Shown one piece after another: positions 10,805-18,691 of a stretch of DNA of 64,000 bases; position 1 is the first letter of the stretch; each line of letters begins with the position of its first letter. A program made the translations under genes and the position numbers. This DNA is from Ogataea parapolymorpha DL-1. Its lineage: Eukaryota; Ascomycota; Pichiomycetes; Pichiales; Pichiaceae. The notes under the pieces are model-generated. The model saw nothing but the letters and a program-made list of their open reading frames with translations, searched no databases and was not told the origin of the DNA. The stretch covers positions 992,001-1,056,000 of the forward strand of contig NC_027864.1 in assembly GCF_000187245.1 (NCBI RefSeq), given 5' to 3'.

Positions 10805-11323
10805 ATGGCCAAGAAGAAAGCACAGTCTCCCCCCGAGGAGACGATCGACGAGCAGAAGACGCTCGAAATATACAAACAGGCCCTCACGTTCAACGTGATC
10901 GCAAAATATGACCCGCTGATCGACCAGCTTGTGCATTTGACCTCGTACTGTGTGGTATACCGTTTTGACCCCGACCAGAACGACTGGGTCAAGCTCGACT
11001 TCCAGGGCCCGTTGGCGATATATTCGCGAAAGAGCGAGGTTTCCGGTCCAACACCAGCGCCGCAGATTGTTCAGAACGACCAGCTGTACACTTCTGGGCT
11101 CATTGTGCTCAATAGAATTAAGCCGGAGAATTTCAGCATCGGACTCATAAGCAACAAGCAGCTGACCGATCCGGAGGACGGGATCATTGTCGAAAACACA
11201 GAAAAACTTATAATTGTGCGTGACCTGAGCCAGCAGACGTACGGCCTGTGGATCTTCGACGCCGCCGACAGAGACTATATCTGCGAAATCTTGAAATACT
11301 GTATAGAAGGAGAACAGAAATAA
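10805..11323 (+). CDS. DCP1: mRNA decapping enzyme subunit Dcp1
   Basis: 172 residues, an EVH1-like fold protein that activates Dcp2 in 5'-cap removal and P-bodies. Recognisable family features are the N-terminal helix (EIYKQALTFNVIAKYDP), the strand WVKLDFQGPLAIYSR, the GLIVLNRIKPENFSIGL block, and YGLWIFDAADRDYICEILKY at the end. It lacks the long Asn/Ser-rich insert that lengthens the S. cerevisiae protein. It is transcribed in tandem after PIM1 (73-bp gap with an A9 run) and its stop is separated from the SPT20 stop on the other strand by a single base. Confidence 0.93.
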   Translation: MAKKKAQSPPEETIDEQKTLEIYKQALTFNVIAKYDPLIDQLVHLTSYCVVYRFDPDQNDWVKLDFQGPLAIYSRKSEVSGPTPAPQIVQNDQLYTSGLIVLNRIKPENFSIGLISNKQLTDPEDGIIVENTEKLIIVRDLSQQTYGLWIFDAADRDYICEILKYCIEGEQK

Positions 11324-11324
11324 A

Positions 11325-13082
11325 TTACGAAGGGGTGCCGCTGTCTGGCTGCTGTTTGTAGGGCATGCGTCTTTTGCGTGCCGGCTCGTCCATCGGCGAG
11401 TATGCTCCCGGGATTTGCTGGTACATGGACGGACTAGGTGATGAGACGGGTCCTGCGGTGGCCTGTCTTTTTGTTGGCTTGCGTATTTTTTTGGCTCCCT
11501 TTTTATCTCTTCCTGGTGTCATATCTGCTCCCGCCGACGCAGGGCCGGGCATAGAGCCGGGCATTGAGCCGGGCATCGAGTGCGGGACCGGCGTGGAAAC
11601 ACCGCGCGCCATAAAGTTGCCGTTCATGTTCGGCACCGGCGCCGAGCCTTGTCTGGAGTCTACTGGCTTCATGGCGTGCGGATGTCCTGCTGCTGCCACG
11701 GCCGAGGCCATCTGCTCTTTCTGCCGCTGGTTGAGCATTCGTTCCTGGTTGATGAGCGCGCGCTGTTGTTGCGTCATGCCGCCCAGCAGCCCGTTCATGC
11801 TCGGATCGCTTGCGTTCGGGTTCATGCCACCGGAAATCGCTGCCTGTTTGATTAGCTCCACCTTGTGGCGCCACATCTCGACGAACCGCAGCCGCTGGAA
11901 CTGGCCCGGCTCGTTGGTGTTTGTTTTGGCCGACTCTGAAAGACGGTTGTTGTGCGTGTACGACTCGCTCAGAATCGTCATCAGCTGCTCGTACTTGGAG
12001 TTTGTGTGCGGCAAGTCCTCGTGCAGCGGCTTGTACGGGTAGTTTCTGTAGGATAGCGGATAAAGACTCGTTTTTTGGCCGTCCTGGTCGACTTCTCGTG
12101 CGTCGGCGCGGTGCACAAACTTCATTTTATCTGTTTCCGGGTCATATTCGGGTACCACCATGTCGTATGGCCGCAAGGACTTGTCATAGTGGTACGGATT
12201 AAGGATCGGCTGCAGATTGATGTTTCTATTGGTTGCAGTGAGCACCTCGCTCTCGAAGGTCAGCGCAAAAGTGTCGTGGAACTGCTGTGTGTCGGCCTGG
12301 TACGACAAATCGTCGTACTGTGCCAGCTGCGTAAACCGCAGCACGGTGCGGTACTCTTTCGGCTTTGTTTTCGTCTCTGGTTTGTCCTGCTTGCCGTCGC
12401 TCGGCTCCTGTTTTTCTTGCTTGATGGGAATTAGGTTTCTGTGGTCATAAACTTTCAGAATTAGGCTCCCGTCGTATAGTTGCACTCCGCCGTCCTTGAT
12501 CACCTCCACCAGCGGCTCGGGGATCTCGCCCTTTGCCACGTATTCCAAAAACTCCTTCACGGTCGGCGAGCTTTTCGGGATGATGGCGTCCTGGTTGCCG
12601 AACCGATAGTGGTTCTCGTGGATGTGGAACTCCAGCGAGGCCGGATAGCTCTCGAATTTTTTCAGAATTTCGTCGCTACTCTCGTAGAATCGCTGTGTTT
12701 TCGCACGTCTGCGCAGCTGCTGGATCATAAGCATCTTGCGCTGCTGCGGGTTCAGTTTGGCAAGCTGTTCCTGGCTCAGACCAAGAAAGTTTCGCTGGCC
12801 CGGCTGCGATTGCTGCTGCTGTTGCTGCTGCTGCTGTGCCAGCTTCTTCTGGACAAGCTGTTGCTGCTGCTGAGGCGTCAATTGGCCCGCGGCCTGCGCA
12901 GCGTGCAACTGGGCCTGCTGTTGTTTGATCATCTGCTGGTGTCGCTTGAGCAGGAGGATGTCCTCGTCCTTGAGCTCGCCGGTCTGGATCATCTGCTCGA
13001 GCCGCTGCTGACGGGTCATCCCGGGCGGCGGCTGGATCGAGTTCAGCAGCCGCATCATGTGCGCCTGGGTGTTGTTACTCAT
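11325..13082 (-). CDS. SPT20: SAGA complex subunit Spt20 (Ada5)
   Basis: 585 residues from the ATG at 13082 (MSNNTQAHMMRLL); the frame continues upstream only through non-ATG codons. Spt20 is the scaffold that holds the SAGA transcription coactivator together. The N-terminal ~120 residues are Gln-rich, with a run of nine Q encoded by mixed CAG/CAA. The Spt20 homology region follows: SLEFHIHENHYRF, then SPTVKEFLEYVAKGEIPEPLVEVIKDGGVQLYDG and ILKVYDHR. The C-terminal third is low-complexity Met/Pro/Gln/Ser and includes a tandem SMPG repeat (positions 11544-11579). Its 3' end abuts DCP1. Confidence 0.9.
   Translation of the reverse strand: MSNNTQAHMMRLLNSIQPPPGMTRQQRLEQMIQTGELKDEDILLLKRHQQMIKQQQAQLHAAQAAGQLTPQQQQQLVQKKLAQQQQQQQQQSQPGQRNFLGLSQEQLAKLNPQQRKMLMIQQLRRRAKTQRFYESSDEILKKFESYPASLEFHIHENHYRFGNQDAIIPKSSPTVKEFLEYVAKGEIPEPLVEVIKDGGVQLYDGSLILKVYDHRNLIPIKQEKQEPSDGKQDKPETKTKPKEYRTVLRFTQLAQYDDLSYQADTQQFHDTFALTFESEVLTATNRNINLQPILNPYHYDKSLRPYDMVVPEYDPETDKMKFVHRADAREVDQDGQKTSLYPLSYRNYPYKPLHEDLPHTNSKYEQLMTILSESYTHNNRLSESAKTNTNEPGQFQRLRFVEMWRHKVELIKQAAISGGMNPNASDPSMNGLLGGMTQQQRALINQERMLNQRQKEQMASAVAAAGHPHAMKPVDSRQGSAPVPNMNGNFMARGVSTPVPHSMPGSMPGSMPGPASAGADMTPGRDKKGAKKIRKPTKRQATAGPVSSPSPSMYQQIPGAYSPMDEPARKRRMPYKQQPDSGTPS
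11544..11579 (-). repeat. three 12-bp tandem units inside SPT20
   Basis: Three near-identical units of gccgggcat(a/t/c)ga in the plus-strand sequence encode consecutive SMPG repeats in the disordered C-terminal part of Spt20. Copy number is likely to vary between strains. Confidence 0.7.
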
Positions 13083-13447
13083 GGTGGATAAAAAAATAAT
13101 TCGCGAGAAGTAGAAGTAACTAAGGTGCAAGCAAGAAACTTGCACTGTTTGCACTAAACGATTTAAGCCGCGTCATTCACTTAGAGAGCTAGCTACATGA
13201 AATCTTGGACGCACACAGTGTAGAAGGAACTTCCAACAGCTGCTCTTGAGCTTCGCCCGCCCCGTGGCGGTCGCCCACTATCCTGTAGTTGCCCTATACG
13301 GCCTCCTGTCTTCCAGTTCTGCCCTCCACTCTCTTCCAGCCCCCATCCAGTATCTTTATGTCCCTTCAGCCTCCCTCAATAAATAATCTTGTCCGTTTCT
13401 TGCTAACTTTCTTTTTCACCTAAATTCGTCAGACCCGATGATCCATC
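13083..13447. promoter_or_regulatory. divergent promoter region SPT20/MRN1
   Basis: 365 bp between two divergent ATGs. The plus strand from about 13255 to 13420 is markedly C/T-rich, a typical yeast leader composition for the MRN1 side. A GCTAAC sequence (13402-13407) followed by CAG (13430-13432) resembles a 3' splice region, but no good GTATGT/GTAAGT donor pairs with it. No RNA gene was recognised. Confidence 0.4.
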
Positions 13448-14902
13448 ATGTCCATGGCGTTCCAGCAGTTCCAATACGTCCCCTTTGCTGAAAACAGCCA
13501 CGACAGCGCCCAGATCAGCTATCCTCCGTCGTACCCCAGCAGAACGGTGTATTTGGGCAACATCCCTGCCGACATGGAGGCCCACGAGCTGCTCGACCAC
13601 GTCCGTTCCGGCACCGTGGAGTCTTTGAAAATCGTGCCGTCCAAAAACTGCGCGTTCGTGTCGTTTCTGGACGAGAACTCTGCCATGCTGTTCCACTCCG
13701 ACGCCACCCTGAAACACCTCACGATCGGCGGCCACGAGCTCAAGATTGGCTGGGGCAGGCCCACGCCCGTGCAGCCCGTGGTGGCCTCGTGTGTCGCGCG
13801 CTACAACGCCACCAGAAACGTGTACCTGGGGAGTCTGGACCCGGGCGTGACCGAGCAGGAGCTGTTCGATGACCTCAAGCACTACGGAGCCATCGACACG
13901 ATCAAAATCCTGCCCGAGAAGAAAATCGCGTTTGCGCACTTTACCTCCATTTTGGCGGCCATCAAGTGCATCCAGTCGCTGCCGCTGGTGGACAAGTACC
14001 GCGACAAAAAAGTGTTCTACGGCAAGGACAGGTGTGCGTTTGTCACCAAGACACAGCAACACAACGCGGCACAGTATTTGGGACTGAACCCGAATTGCGA
14101 CAATCTCGCCGCTCAGGTGGACAGAGACGCCATTGCCGACACGCTGGTGCGCCAGAGCAACGCTGCAGCCATCATCGCCACGTCGGCAGGCGGCCAGGGC
14201 AACCAGGGCAACCGCACAATCTACCTGGGCAACTTGCACCCAGACTCGACCGTCGAGGAGATCTGCAACGTGTGCAGGGGCGGCATCCTACACCACGTCC
14301 GGCTGATCCCTGAGCGGCACGTGTGCTTCATCACGTTTATAGACCCGGTGTCTGCTGCGCAGTTCTACGCCATGTCGTCGCTGCACGGGCTCGTGATCCA
14401 CAACCGCAAGATCAAGGTCGGCTGGGGCAAGCATTCGGGGCCTCTGCCGAACTCGATCAACCTGGCCGTCGGCAACGGCGCGTCGCGCAACATCTACATC
14501 GGCGGGCTCGACAAGATCCCGGAGATCAAGTTCACCAAGGAAAAATTGTACAACGATTTTAAGGTGTTTGGCGAGACCGAGCAGATCAATTTCTACGACG
14601 AAAAACACTGCTGTTTCGTCAACTTCACCAATATCTCCAGCGCAATCAAGGCAATCGACGGCATCAGAAACAACCCGGACTACAGAAAGTGCAAGATCAA
14701 CTTTGGCAAGGACCGCTGCGGCAACGCGCCGCGCAACTTCCAGGGCCCGCAGGGCCTGCCGTTCATGTCTGGCCAGGTGGTGAACGACATCACAGGACAG
14801 CAGTTTGGCGACTACAGCGACGACGAGGACGAGCCGCCACGGCCAGCGGGCGCGTCGCTCGACGCAGAAAACCCAATGGGTATTTTCCGAAAGCAGAATT
14901 AA
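13448..14902 (+). CDS. MRN1: Four-RRM RNA-binding protein (Mrn1 / fission-yeast Nrd1 family)
   Basis: 484 residues with four RNA-recognition motifs in tandem, each opening with an RNP2 such as TVYLGNI, NVYLGSL, TIYLGNL or NIYIGGL, and each with an RNP1 (CAFVSFLD, IAFAHFTS, VCFITFID, CCFVNFTN). Approximate positions are 31-103, 121-196, 256-328 and 345-425. Mrn1 binds mRNAs, many nuclear-encoded mitochondrial or cell-wall ones, and links to chromatin remodelling; S. pombe Nrd1 restrains differentiation. The HELKIGWGRP and RKIKVGWGKH blocks after RRM1 and RRM3 are characteristic of this family. Ends in a short acidic tail. Confidence 0.85.
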   Translation: MSMAFQQFQYVPFAENSHDSAQISYPPSYPSRTVYLGNIPADMEAHELLDHVRSGTVESLKIVPSKNCAFVSFLDENSAMLFHSDATLKHLTIGGHELKIGWGRPTPVQPVVASCVARYNATRNVYLGSLDPGVTEQELFDDLKHYGAIDTIKILPEKKIAFAHFTSILAAIKCIQSLPLVDKYRDKKVFYGKDRCAFVTKTQQHNAAQYLGLNPNCDNLAAQVDRDAIADTLVRQSNAAAIIATSAGGQGNQGNRTIYLGNLHPDSTVEEICNVCRGGILHHVRLIPERHVCFITFIDPVSAAQFYAMSSLHGLVIHNRKIKVGWGKHSGPLPNSINLAVGNGASRNIYIGGLDKIPEIKFTKEKLYNDFKVFGETEQINFYDEKHCCFVNFTNISSAIKAIDGIRNNPDYRKCKINFGKDRCGNAPRNFQGPQGLPFMSGQVVNDITGQQFGDYSDDEDEPPRPAGASLDAENPMGIFRKQN

Positions 14903-15022
14903 CCGTACATATTCTATCTTCCGTATCTGTTGATTTAGAGTGTTTTTTTTTCTTATCACCCCTCGACTAATAAATTTTCACCCCTCTCCTATCCGATATC
15001 GAGTTTATTCCCTCCCCTATCC

Positions 15023-15045
15023 AATATATATACCCCGTTGACTCA
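15023..15045 (+). promoter_or_regulatory. TATA-like box and TGACTCA element before the permease gene
   Basis: The AT run ATATATATA at 15023-15032 and the palindromic Gcn4/AP-1-type site TGACTCA at 15039-15045 lie only 13-35 bp upstream of the ATG at 15058. The spacing is unusually short for a yeast TATA box, so the leader may be very short or the match fortuitous. Confidence 0.25.
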
Positions 15046-15057
15046 CTCTTACTGCCA

Positions 15058-16611
15058 ATGCTCCGCACCTTGCAATCGATCTCGCGCAAAGTCGACTCGC
15101 TCGGCGTCGAGTCCAGAGGCATCGAGCGCTGTTTGCCCGACGAACGGTCCACGTCCAAATGGGTGCTCCTATCCATTGCTGGGCTGTGGAACTCGGGCTG
15201 TGGAGGACTCACCTCCATGTCCTCCTTCTTCCTCGGCCCGTTGCTGTTTGGGCTAGGATACAAGGACTCCATGGTTGTTGGGTTGCTTGGAATGCTACTT
15301 GGGTGCTTGCTCCCCGCCTACGCGGCCACTTTGGGCCCCAGATCCGGCCTCAGACAACTGTGTCTGGTGCGCTATCTGTTTGGCCGTTTTGCTATCAAGG
15401 TGGTGTGTCTGATCTCGGTGATCGGTCTTGGCGGGTGGACAGTCACAAACTCTGTGATTGGAGGCCAAATCTTGCTCTCAATGAGCAACGGCAGGGTGCC
15501 CATCGAGATTGGGATCCTTATTATCAGTCTGCTCAGCGTCGTGGTGTCCATTTTTGGGATCCGGCTAGTGCTCAAGCTTGAGACGGTGGTCGGCGTTGTG
15601 GTGATCATCACAGTCGTTCTAATGTACCCAATGACCCGCCACGACATCACGCAATTCCATGAAAATGTCTCTGTTGGCGATGGACTCACGGTTATTGGCA
15701 ACCGGCTCTGTTTCTTCACGCTGTGCTACTCTGTGACGGCCACCTGGGCGGGCATTGCGTCGGACTACTACATTCTGCTACCTGAGACATTTAGCCAGAA
15801 AAAAGTGTTCTTTTTCACGCTGTTTTCGATCGCCGTCCCAACCACCGTGGGAGCTGTCATTGGACTGCTTATCGGCAACGCTGCCGTCTCAAAGCCGACA
15901 TGGGCCGCAGCCTACGAAACGTCCTCACTCGGCGGCCTGCTGAACCTCGTTTTCGGCGCGTGGGGCGGGTTTGGCAAGTTTCTGCTCATTCTGCTTTGGC
16001 TCTCGCTCATGACCAACAATATCATCAATCTATACTCGTCCGCGCTGATCATCCAGATCGTCGATCCGTGGGTGTACCGTAACATCCCGCGCTGGTTTAT
16101 GGTGCTCGTGGTGTTCGCCGTGACGTTGGTGCTCGCGATGGCCGGCAGAGACAAGCTGAGCACGATCCTGTCGAACTTCCTGCCCATGCTGGGCTATTGG
16201 ATCACGATCTACTTTGTGATCCTTGTGGAGGAGAACGTGATCTTTCGTTCCACCAAGCTGGTCAATCTGTTCAGATTCGAGTTTTCTGAGGATGAAATAG
16301 CCGATGAGGTTGAGTCAAAGGAAATGGCCTGTGAAGCAACGGTTTCTCAGAAATATGGCCAAAAACCCTGCTACAACTTTGCAGCGTGGGACTCCGCCAG
16401 CTGCCAGACGTACGGGATAGCTGCGTCGCTGGCCTTCTGCGTGGGGGCCGCGGGCGCGGTTCTTGGGATGGACCAGGTGTACTATATCGGTGTGCTGGCA
16501 CGCAAAATCGGGGACCATGGCGGCGACATCGGCACGTGGCTGATCGTCGCGTTCACAGGGCTCTCATACCCTGTCCTCAGGTACGCAGAGCTGCGTATTT
16601 TCGGCAAATAG
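15058..16611 (+). CDS. NCS1-family purine/cytosine permease
   Basis: 517 residues with about twelve hydrophobic segments. The cytosolic N-terminus includes the ESRGIERCLPDERS block, characteristic of the FCY2/FCY21/FCY22 and TPN1 group of nucleobase-cation symporters in the plasma membrane. Further family landmarks are LGPLLFGLGY, SGLRQLCLVRYLFGRF and the GGWTVTNSVIGGQIL helix. Identity to FCY2 itself looks only moderate, so substrate (cytosine, purine or vitamin B6-like) cannot be assigned. It follows MRN1 in tandem across 155 bp. Confidence 0.85.
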   Translation: MLRTLQSISRKVDSLGVESRGIERCLPDERSTSKWVLLSIAGLWNSGCGGLTSMSSFFLGPLLFGLGYKDSMVVGLLGMLLGCLLPAYAATLGPRSGLRQLCLVRYLFGRFAIKVVCLISVIGLGGWTVTNSVIGGQILLSMSNGRVPIEIGILIISLLSVVVSIFGIRLVLKLETVVGVVVIITVVLMYPMTRHDITQFHENVSVGDGLTVIGNRLCFFTLCYSVTATWAGIASDYYILLPETFSQKKVFFFTLFSIAVPTTVGAVIGLLIGNAAVSKPTWAAAYETSSLGGLLNLVFGAWGGFGKFLLILLWLSLMTNNIINLYSSALIIQIVDPWVYRNIPRWFMVLVVFAVTLVLAMAGRDKLSTILSNFLPMLGYWITIYFVILVEENVIFRSTKLVNLFRFEFSEDEIADEVESKEMACEATVSQKYGQKPCYNFAAWDSASCQTYGIAASLAFCVGAAGAVLGMDQVYYIGVLARKIGDHGGDIGTWLIVAFTGLSYPVLRYAELRIFGK

Positions 16612-16633
16612 AAAAATATCAATTTATTCGGGG

Positions 16634-17173
16634 TCACTGGCTATTTGCTCCCTTATTGGTAAATATCGACACGAGGTAACACTTGAAAAACCATTTGAGC
16701 GACTCCAGCAGTCCGGCCACCGAAACCAGCCACGAGTAGTAGTTTTTCCTGTGCGACACGTGCTTCGGTTCTGGCGCCGACTCAGCCGCGGTCTCGTGTT
16801 CTTGCACGTCCCTGGCTGCTTCCTCTAGCTCGTCCTGGTGGTTCTCCACCTCGACCCAAGCAGACGACACTGTGGAATCCGGCTCCTCCATGGCCTCTGT
16901 AATCACGGCAACGTTATTCTGTGTGCCCAGCTCGTTTGTCTCTGTGGCCTCTTGGTCGTTGCAAACCCACTCCTGCTCGTTGACAACAAATTTATACAGC
17001 AATTTATCCCCCACACGGACATTGTTCAGTTTCAGACGGGTAGCCCACCTGGTGCCTACAGCGTCGTACTCTAATGCGTCTGCCGTCTGCGACCAGTCGT
17101 TGAACGAGCCTGCCACATGGACGCTGTTGAAGCTGTGGGCTTTGTCGTCAAGGTGCAATTCCAGCGAATACAT
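16634..17173 (-). CDS. Small CBM48 (AMPK-type glycogen-binding) protein with AIM-like motif and hydrophobic tail
   Basis: 179 residues. The first ~95 form an AMPK-beta/Crp1/Mdg1-type carbohydrate-binding module: VHVAGSFNDWSQT, then LLYKFVVNEQEWVCNDQ before an acidic linker. In the linker W106-V-E-V109 follows an acidic/serine stretch (EEPDSTVSSA), the form of an Atg8-interacting motif. Residues 145-171 are hydrophobic and aromatic (YYSWLVSVAGLL, then WFFKCYLVSIF), either a tail anchor or an amphipathic helix. Crp1 and Mdg1 are much longer. The length and layout match what is known of the yeast glycogen-autophagy receptor Atg45; that assignment is inference. Its 3' end lies 22 bp from the permease gene on the other strand. 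Confidence 0.75.
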   Translation of the reverse strand: MYSLELHLDDKAHSFNSVHVAGSFNDWSQTADALEYDAVGTRWATRLKLNNVRVGDKLLYKFVVNEQEWVCNDQEATETNELGTQNNVAVITEAMEEPDSTVSSAWVEVENHQDELEEAARDVQEHETAAESAPEPKHVSHRKNYYSWLVSVAGLLESLKWFFKCYLVSIFTNKGANSQ

Positions 17174-17418
17174 AAAGAGGGAGAAAAAAAAGTGAGGGAT
17201 AATATTTATGACAGGAGACGGATCGCAGCCGATCTGTTACGATCTGGAGATAAGTAAAATCTTTGCCTGTTGTGCTGAGACACCTCTTGTCGGTTGCCAT
17301 GTACACCCAGAACGTGAGAGCCCATGCTGGCTGCCTCAGGTGATGATGCGATGCATCCGCAGACGATCGACCCGTCGAAACATGAGATCTTTTTTTTATT
17401 TATTTTTGTTTTCCTCGC

Positions 17419-18663
17419 ATGTCACAGACGACTCCCCTGGGCCCTGAATTGAAGGTCGACCTCACTCCCGTGCAGAGTCACATGACCCACGAGCGACACG
17501 AGGTGACAGAAACGCTACGCAAGGCGCAGCTGGGCCAGACTCTCGCTCCTGAAAAACTCAACAATAACTACTCCTATCTCAACAAACAGGACAACTCGAC
17601 CCCGCTATCGTTTGCGTCCTCTAACAAAACACCAGTGTCGATCCTGAAAAATTTCAAGTTCAGTCCGGACCGCAAATCTGTAAGCGAAGACTTTGTCAAT
17701 TCCCAGCCCGGCCTCCGAATGTCCAAGACGCAGGACGGTCATCTAAACCCGGTCAAAGGAGCATACAACGTCTTTGATAAGCGATCGTCCGGGTCTCCGA
17801 TCAATGTGGTAAACCGCAAGAGAAGAAGGCTTTCAAATTCCAACCTGTGGCAGAATTTGGAACCCAAACAGCCCCAGTCAGTCGAAAAAAATCCGCCTAA
17901 AGAGTCCACTTTTTCCAAAATCGTCTACAGTCTTCTGTCTGACCCGCAATGCGCGTCTAATCTTACACTCGTGGTGCAGATCCTGCTCAACACGCTGCTT
18001 TTCGCCTGTTTCATGACCCTCGTGCTGTTTTCGTTCCTGGCAGTCAAACGAGACGCAGACCGCAAGATCCAGGGTTATTCGAACAAGGTGGTGCACGAAA
18101 TCAATATGTGCAAGCGCGAATATTTCAGAAACAACTGCTCGCCCGAGCTGCGCGTTCCAGCGCTCGAGGAGTCCTGTAACGAGTGGGACAACTGCATGAA
18201 TAGAGACCCAGAGGCAGTGATCACTACGGTGGCGTACTTCGAGATCCTGGCTGAGTGCATGAACGCGTTCTTCCATAACCTGAGTTTCCGCACGCTTTTT
18301 GGCCTTATTTTCCTGACTCTGTTCCTTGTGTTGGTGCCCAATATTTTGTTCAACAAATTCAGGTCCTCGAAAACCACCACAACCAATAATTACTACCATT
18401 TTAACCCAGACCAGTCAACTGCCAACGCGTCGCAAATCTCCCAAATGACCAGCTTGTCGCCGGTGCGCTCACCAGCTAGGTCGCCACAGCGCATTCTGGA
18501 CTCGTCTGTGTACTTCACTCCTCCAGCAGCGTTGTTAATGAAAGAGGACGGCACCAAGGTCCCGGGTTCGAGCGTGCGGTTCGACTCGAACATCAGCTAC
18601 CATGAAATCCCTGGTCTCGAGGCTAGTCCTCTGGGCAGGTTCGTCAACAAGGATAGATATTGA
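17419..18663 (+). CDS. BRL1: Nuclear-envelope Brr6/Brl1-domain protein
   Basis: 414 residues. A disordered N-terminal third is followed by the Brl1/Brr6 domain: a membrane segment at about 183-208 (LTLVVQILLNTLLFACFMTL), a lumenal segment with conserved cysteines in CKREYFRNNC and CNEWDNC, and a second membrane segment (LFGLIFLTLFLVLVPNILF). These proteins act with Apq12 in nuclear-pore assembly and lipid homeostasis at the nuclear envelope. The long N-terminal extension fits Brl1 better than the short Brr6; many yeasts have one or both, so the exact paralogue is uncertain. It is divergent from the CBM48 gene over 245 bp. Confidence 0.88.
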   Translation: MSQTTPLGPELKVDLTPVQSHMTHERHEVTETLRKAQLGQTLAPEKLNNNYSYLNKQDNSTPLSFASSNKTPVSILKNFKFSPDRKSVSEDFVNSQPGLRMSKTQDGHLNPVKGAYNVFDKRSSGSPINVVNRKRRRLSNSNLWQNLEPKQPQSVEKNPPKESTFSKIVYSLLSDPQCASNLTLVVQILLNTLLFACFMTLVLFSFLAVKRDADRKIQGYSNKVVHEINMCKREYFRNNCSPELRVPALEESCNEWDNCMNRDPEAVITTVAYFEILAECMNAFFHNLSFRTLFGLIFLTLFLVLVPNILFNKFRSSKTTTTNNYYHFNPDQSTANASQISQMTSLSPVRSPARSPQRILDSSVYFTPPAALLMKEDGTKVPGSSVRFDSNISYHEIPGLEASPLGRFVNKDRY

Positions 18664-18691
18664 TTACATCAATTAATGACATTGTACATAA

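Noticed and set aside
13402..13432. Possible intron end in the MRN1 leader (GCTAAC ... CAG)
   Set aside because: No consensus donor upstream, and the MRN1 coding start does not need it.
17340..17346. Box C-like GTGATGA suggesting a C/D snoRNA
   Set aside because: No box D CTGA lies within a suitable distance downstream and there is no terminal stem.
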